From: Lota lota
Lineage: Eukaryota; Chordata; Actinopteri; Gadiformes; Lotidae
Length of the DNA stretch: 64,000 nt
Assembly (NCBI GenBank): GCA_026745465.1
Contig: JACYXH010000347.1
Span: 7,501-71,500 of the forward strand
Direction of reading: 5' to 3'
A program made the translations under genes and the position numbers. The stretch's first letter is position 1. Each line of letters begins with the position of its first letter. Below are positions 60,441 through 64,000 of the stretch, in pieces. The notes beneath the pieces are model-generated. The model worked only from the letters and a program-made list of their open reading frames with translations. It had not been told where the DNA came from and searched no databases.

Positions 60441-62935
60441 CGCTGCAGTGGCGACGCCTTTCTATCGTCTCACTGGTTTAAATAATTACAACTTCTTATG
60501 GTCCAAGGCATGTCCTTTTCCTTCCTTGTTAGTCGTTGACCTTAACAATAAACTTAACGTGAAGTGTGTACATTTAAGTAATCAGGGGATTTCGGTAGCC
60601 TATTTATGCACTCGGTCAAAGTATGTTGAAGCACGCCCACAGTAGGTGAATTAAGCAGTTGTGGATGGGACACATCTGGCCTATAACATGTGGCACGGTT
60701 AGTCAGTGACGTGTGCTTGGGGCTTCTGCGGAGATTAAACAAAAGGATTAATAAACGTTAACAATGTTTTGTAGTGGCAATTGGTGCAAGTTCAAGGTAC
60801 ATAACTACAGTAAGCTGTATAGTCAACTAGCTTCACCTTTCTTCAAAAATAAACAGATTAATATACCTACTATAAATACCCACACGTTCAGATATTTATC
60901 ACAAAGTAGGCCTAATATAATTTCTAACCTGTTTGATGGATGTACATGTGTGCATTGGTACTGATGTGGCAATACCAGAGTATATAGAAATGAACTGGGA
61001 TGATGTTGATATGAATACGGATCTTCATTATACCAAAGAAAATAAATTACTTCACAGATATTCATGAAGAGGATGTTTTCAATTGCTGGAACGGGAAAGT
61101 GCCTCACCTCAAAAGGTAATCATGATTTTACTCAGTACTTAGTGCTTAGTAAAATCATGATTGTACTAAGTACTTAGTCTTATACAAAAACAGGAAATCT
61201 CTTTCCACCACGCAACCACAGTGTACATGTTTGCTCATACCTAAGTGACTTTTACTCAACGTCCTTGTGAACAAATATTTATCAAAGCATTGTGTTTATT
61301 CTGTCTCCAGTGCCTCTTATTGGAAGCTGTAAACATTGTGCGGTTTCCCAGTATCTCCTGCATCCCTCCTCCCCCCCCCCCCCCCCCCCCACCACCCCCC
61401 TCCTCTCTCTTTTTGTCTGTTCATATTTTGATTGGATTGTGAAATATAACATTTAAAACCACTAATTGGCATATTATGTCTTTGGCTGAAGTAAATAATC
61501 ATGACATTTTATTTTGTCGGACAGTTCTTTGATGTTGGGACATGTTTGACAGCTAATCTAAATGGAGTGTTGCAGCAGAGCACTTCAGTGGTAACAAAAG
61601 TCACACCTGTACCTTTATAGAACCTAAGTGAGAATTCTGTTCACTTTTTTCTTTTATTTCCTCTTTTTAGGATTTTGCGTCAGATAATATCCCCTTGTTC
61701 GGGCCCAGCTTTAGAAGGTCACCTCAAACAATGAGTCGTCAGCCTGATCAGTTTAGATGCAGATTTGCAGGTTGAGAGGTTGTGTCCTTTAACCTTTAAA
61801 TCCCTGTGGATGGAAACAACTTATAGAGAGTGAGAGAGATGGGTATAGAGAGGGGGAGAGAGGATATAGAATGAGAGGGGTAGAGGGGGAGAGAGATGGG
61901 TATAGTGAGAGAGGGGGAGATGGGTATAGAGAGAGAGGGAGAGATGGGTATAGAATGAGGGGTAGAGAGGGAGAGAGATGGGTATAGTGAGAGAGGGGGA
62001 GATGGGTATAGAGAGAGGGGGAGAGAGGGAGAGATGGGTATAGAATGAGAGGGGGAGAGAGGGAGAGAGATGGGTATAGTGAGAGGGAGAGAGAGGGACA
62101 GAGATGCATAGAGAGAGAGTGAGAGCAAGAGGGGGGGGGGGGTGAGAGAGCGGGAAGTGGTGTGTTCAACAGAACACTGTACAAACAGGACACCTCTTTT
62201 TATTTCATTTTAGTGCTCTTTATTTTATATGATTTTAATGGAAAATTCATATTTGTCAGGTTTATGAAATTATTTAAGTCAAATATTTATCTAAATTATA
62301 TTATGGCCACATTAGCAATCAAGATAGGTGTGCTACATGAGACCAATTTAGTAAAGAAAATAATAAGACCAAGTCACCACGAAGGGAATGTAAATAATGA
62401 TTTTGTGTCACTCAAACTGTAATTTATTGACGGTCCCTAGGTGAGGGAGGTTAGAGGGGGTACGGTGCTGGCAAATGGGTGGGGGGATGTTAAGGTGGGG
62501 GAGGTGGAGGGAGGTTATGGTAGAGGGAGGTTAAGGTGAGGGTAGTGGGAAGGTTAAGGTAAGGGTAACAGGGAGGCTAGGGCAGATGGGGGGTTAAGGT
62601 TAGGATAGAAGAGAGGTGAAGTTAGTTTAGAGGGGAGGGGGAGGCTAAGGTTAGTATAACATGCTGAAAAAAAACCCACAAACAAGGTAGGATTTTCAAG
62701 GATTTTATATTATTAAACACCATTAGTATACATTTTAAAAAGCATTTGCACATTGAAACATTTTGGGGAAGCATTGTTCAAACCCATTTTGAAAACAATT
62801 AAGAGCAGTATATTGTGAAACCAGGCCATGCCTCAACCATCTCTCCCTAACTCTTTCCCTAACACTGAACCCTAACGCCTTGAAGGACAAGGAGCACTCC
62901 CACTGTGGGAAGGAAGGAAACCTTGATGCAACACA
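60441..62935. other. Intergenic, prlr to the unrecognised right-edge gene
   Basis: No gene is seen. It holds a hairpin at 61118-61162, a C run at 61369-61390, a GATGGGTATAG-type GA-rich minisatellite at about 61825-62130, and a GGGGAGGTTAAGGT-like G-rich array at about 62440-62650. A minus-strand AATAAA near 62424 may end the right-edge gene. Confidence 0.45.
61825..62130 (+). repeat. GA-rich minisatellite with 'gagatgggtatag' units
   Basis: Irregular units of about 35-45 bp combine (GA)n with gatgggtatag. It is non-coding. Confidence 0.88.
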
Positions 62936-63900
62936 TTAGGAGGATCCTAATGTGCAACATATGGTGACAAAGTCAAGTTGTGTGAGTGTAGGAGATGAAT
63001 CCAGTCCAGCGATGACTTTAGCTGTGATGAGGCGTTGTTTGTTGGTCACTCTGAAATGTGGCCACAGAAAGAATGCTAATGGTTCACTTTAAGACTATTT
63101 GAAAGTCCAAGTAGTGTCACGGTATCAATAGGTTATTACAACTGTAGTGAATGAACACAATATCCATGTTATCTTCAGCAGTGGACTACTGACCTGCAGG
63201 ACTTCAGCTGTTCAGAGATACAGCTGTGATACAGCTCTGGTGTGTCTGCCCCCGACTGAACACAGCATTTCAACCGCACCTTACAAAAAAGGATGACATG
63301 GATTATTCTCATTATTCAAAACGATCCAACATTCAGTTATTCAGCGGACACTCCTCTCCAAAGAGACCTAGTGAATTCAGATGCATGTCATTACATGTGG
63401 TCTGAGAACTTGGGGGTTGAACCCAGTACCATGTGATGGAGAGAGAGCCCAACGCCCCATCCTGCCCTGTACGAGTACCATCAGATTCACCTTCAGGATG
63501 CATGGCTCCAGCTCTCTCTCCTCAGTGGTAATCCCTTTAGAGCCGGGTGTCACTCGCCCCACCGGGACGTCCTTCACCAGGCAGGTCCTCCAGTACGGCT
63601 CCGCCATCAGCTTCCCTCGCCATGGATTCCTGGGCTTAACAAACAGCGGAAATTTGGCCTCAATGTCTGGCAGCAATCCCAGTTGTAGTTTTTCTGCTCT
63701 GGTATTATGGCACACAGTGGTTTGTGCAGTCTGGTATCAGTGGTAGTTTGATGGTCTGATAGCACACAGTTGTGGTTTGTGCGGTCTGGTATCAGTGGTA
63801 CTTTGCAGTAATGGCTGGTAGTAAACAATACAGTTTATACTAACATGCTTGGCAGGTAGACTCATGGTGTTCCTCCAGATGCACGGCTCCTCCATCAGGT
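62936..63900 (-). CDS. Unrecognised gene, four 3'-terminal exons
   Basis: Four minus-strand segments have splice-like ends and join in phase. They are 63845-63900 (CTGAG| acceptor, CAT|GTTAGT donor), 63491-63634 (GTTAAG| and AAG|GTGAAT), 63194-63279 (TTGTAAG| and GCAG|GTCAGT) and 62936-63050 (TTTCAG|, ending in TAA). They give about 130 residues with no internal stop, including LMEEPCIWRNTMSLPAKH, then GKLMAEPYWRTCLVKDV, then RLKCCVQSGADTPELYHSC, then NKQRLITAKVIAGLDSS. The first two share an (M)xEPxxWR motif, perhaps a short repeat. I do not recognise the family. The 5' part lies past the right edge. Three of the donors/acceptors are not ideal, so it is a candidate. Confidence 0.5.
63325..63445 (-). 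mobile_element. tRNA-derived SINE remnant, reverse orientation
   Basis: The minus strand shows a B-box-like 'gggttcaaccccc' and a degraded tail 'tctttggagaggagtgtccg'. It is the same family as the copy at 1850, and lies between two candidate exons of the right-edge gene. Confidence 0.5.
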
Positions 63901-64000
63901 CTCAGCCAAGGTTCCTGGTCTGGTCAACACCATTAGTTGAGCTGTGGGTGGGTGGGCTGTATTCTTTGGAAGTCATTCTGAACTGAAGTCCTGGATGGAG

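Overview
The window looks like nuclear DNA of a ray-finned fish, most likely a teleost. It holds compact spliced genes with GT-AG introns, proteins close to their vertebrate orthologs, tRNA-derived SINEs ending in the teleost-type 'ttggataaaagcgtctgctaaatga' tail family, and very many (CA)n, (GA)n, poly-C/G and minisatellite tracts. Such repeat density recalls cod-like fishes (Gadiformes), but the species cannot be fixed from sequence alone.

Layout, left to right. 1-22.1 kb: dym (dymeclin), minus strand; its 3' end lies beyond the left edge and its long introns are full of repeats. 22.6-24.6 kb: c18orf32, minus. 24.7-27.2 kb: rad1, plus, sharing a divergent promoter with c18orf32. 27.6-30.4 kb: brix1, minus, tail-to-tail with rad1. 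30.9-36.4 kb: dnajc21, plus, head-to-head with brix1. 37.0-45.5 kb: agxt2, minus. 48.3-60.1 kb: prlr (prolactin receptor), minus, with coding exons at 48.7-53.9 kb and a probable non-coding first exon near 60.1 kb. 62.9-63.9 kb: four phase-compatible exons of an unrecognised minus-strand gene that runs off the right edge. All exon models were made by hand, from splice sites, reading phase and remembered orthologs.

rad1-brix1-dnajc21-agxt2-prlr matches the human 5p13 block and dym-c18orf32 matches human 18q21. Here the two blocks are joined, and rad1-brix1 is inverted relative to the human order as I remember it. The genes do not form one pathway. brix1 and dnajc21 both serve 60S ribosome biogenesis and share a divergent promoter; rad1 is a DNA-damage clamp subunit; dym is a Golgi protein; agxt2 is a mitochondrial aminotransferase; prlr is a cytokine receptor.

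The most unusual signals are three. First, agxt2 carries a 47-bp tandem array that repeats the end of an exon together with its 5' splice site ten times. Second, many 3' splice sites are preceded by repeats that form long AG-free pyrimidine zones (471 nt in prlr, 350 nt in dym, 147 nt in dnajc21). Third, there are a foldback MITE family and several strong hairpins. No retrovirus-like, LTR or Polinton element was recognised.
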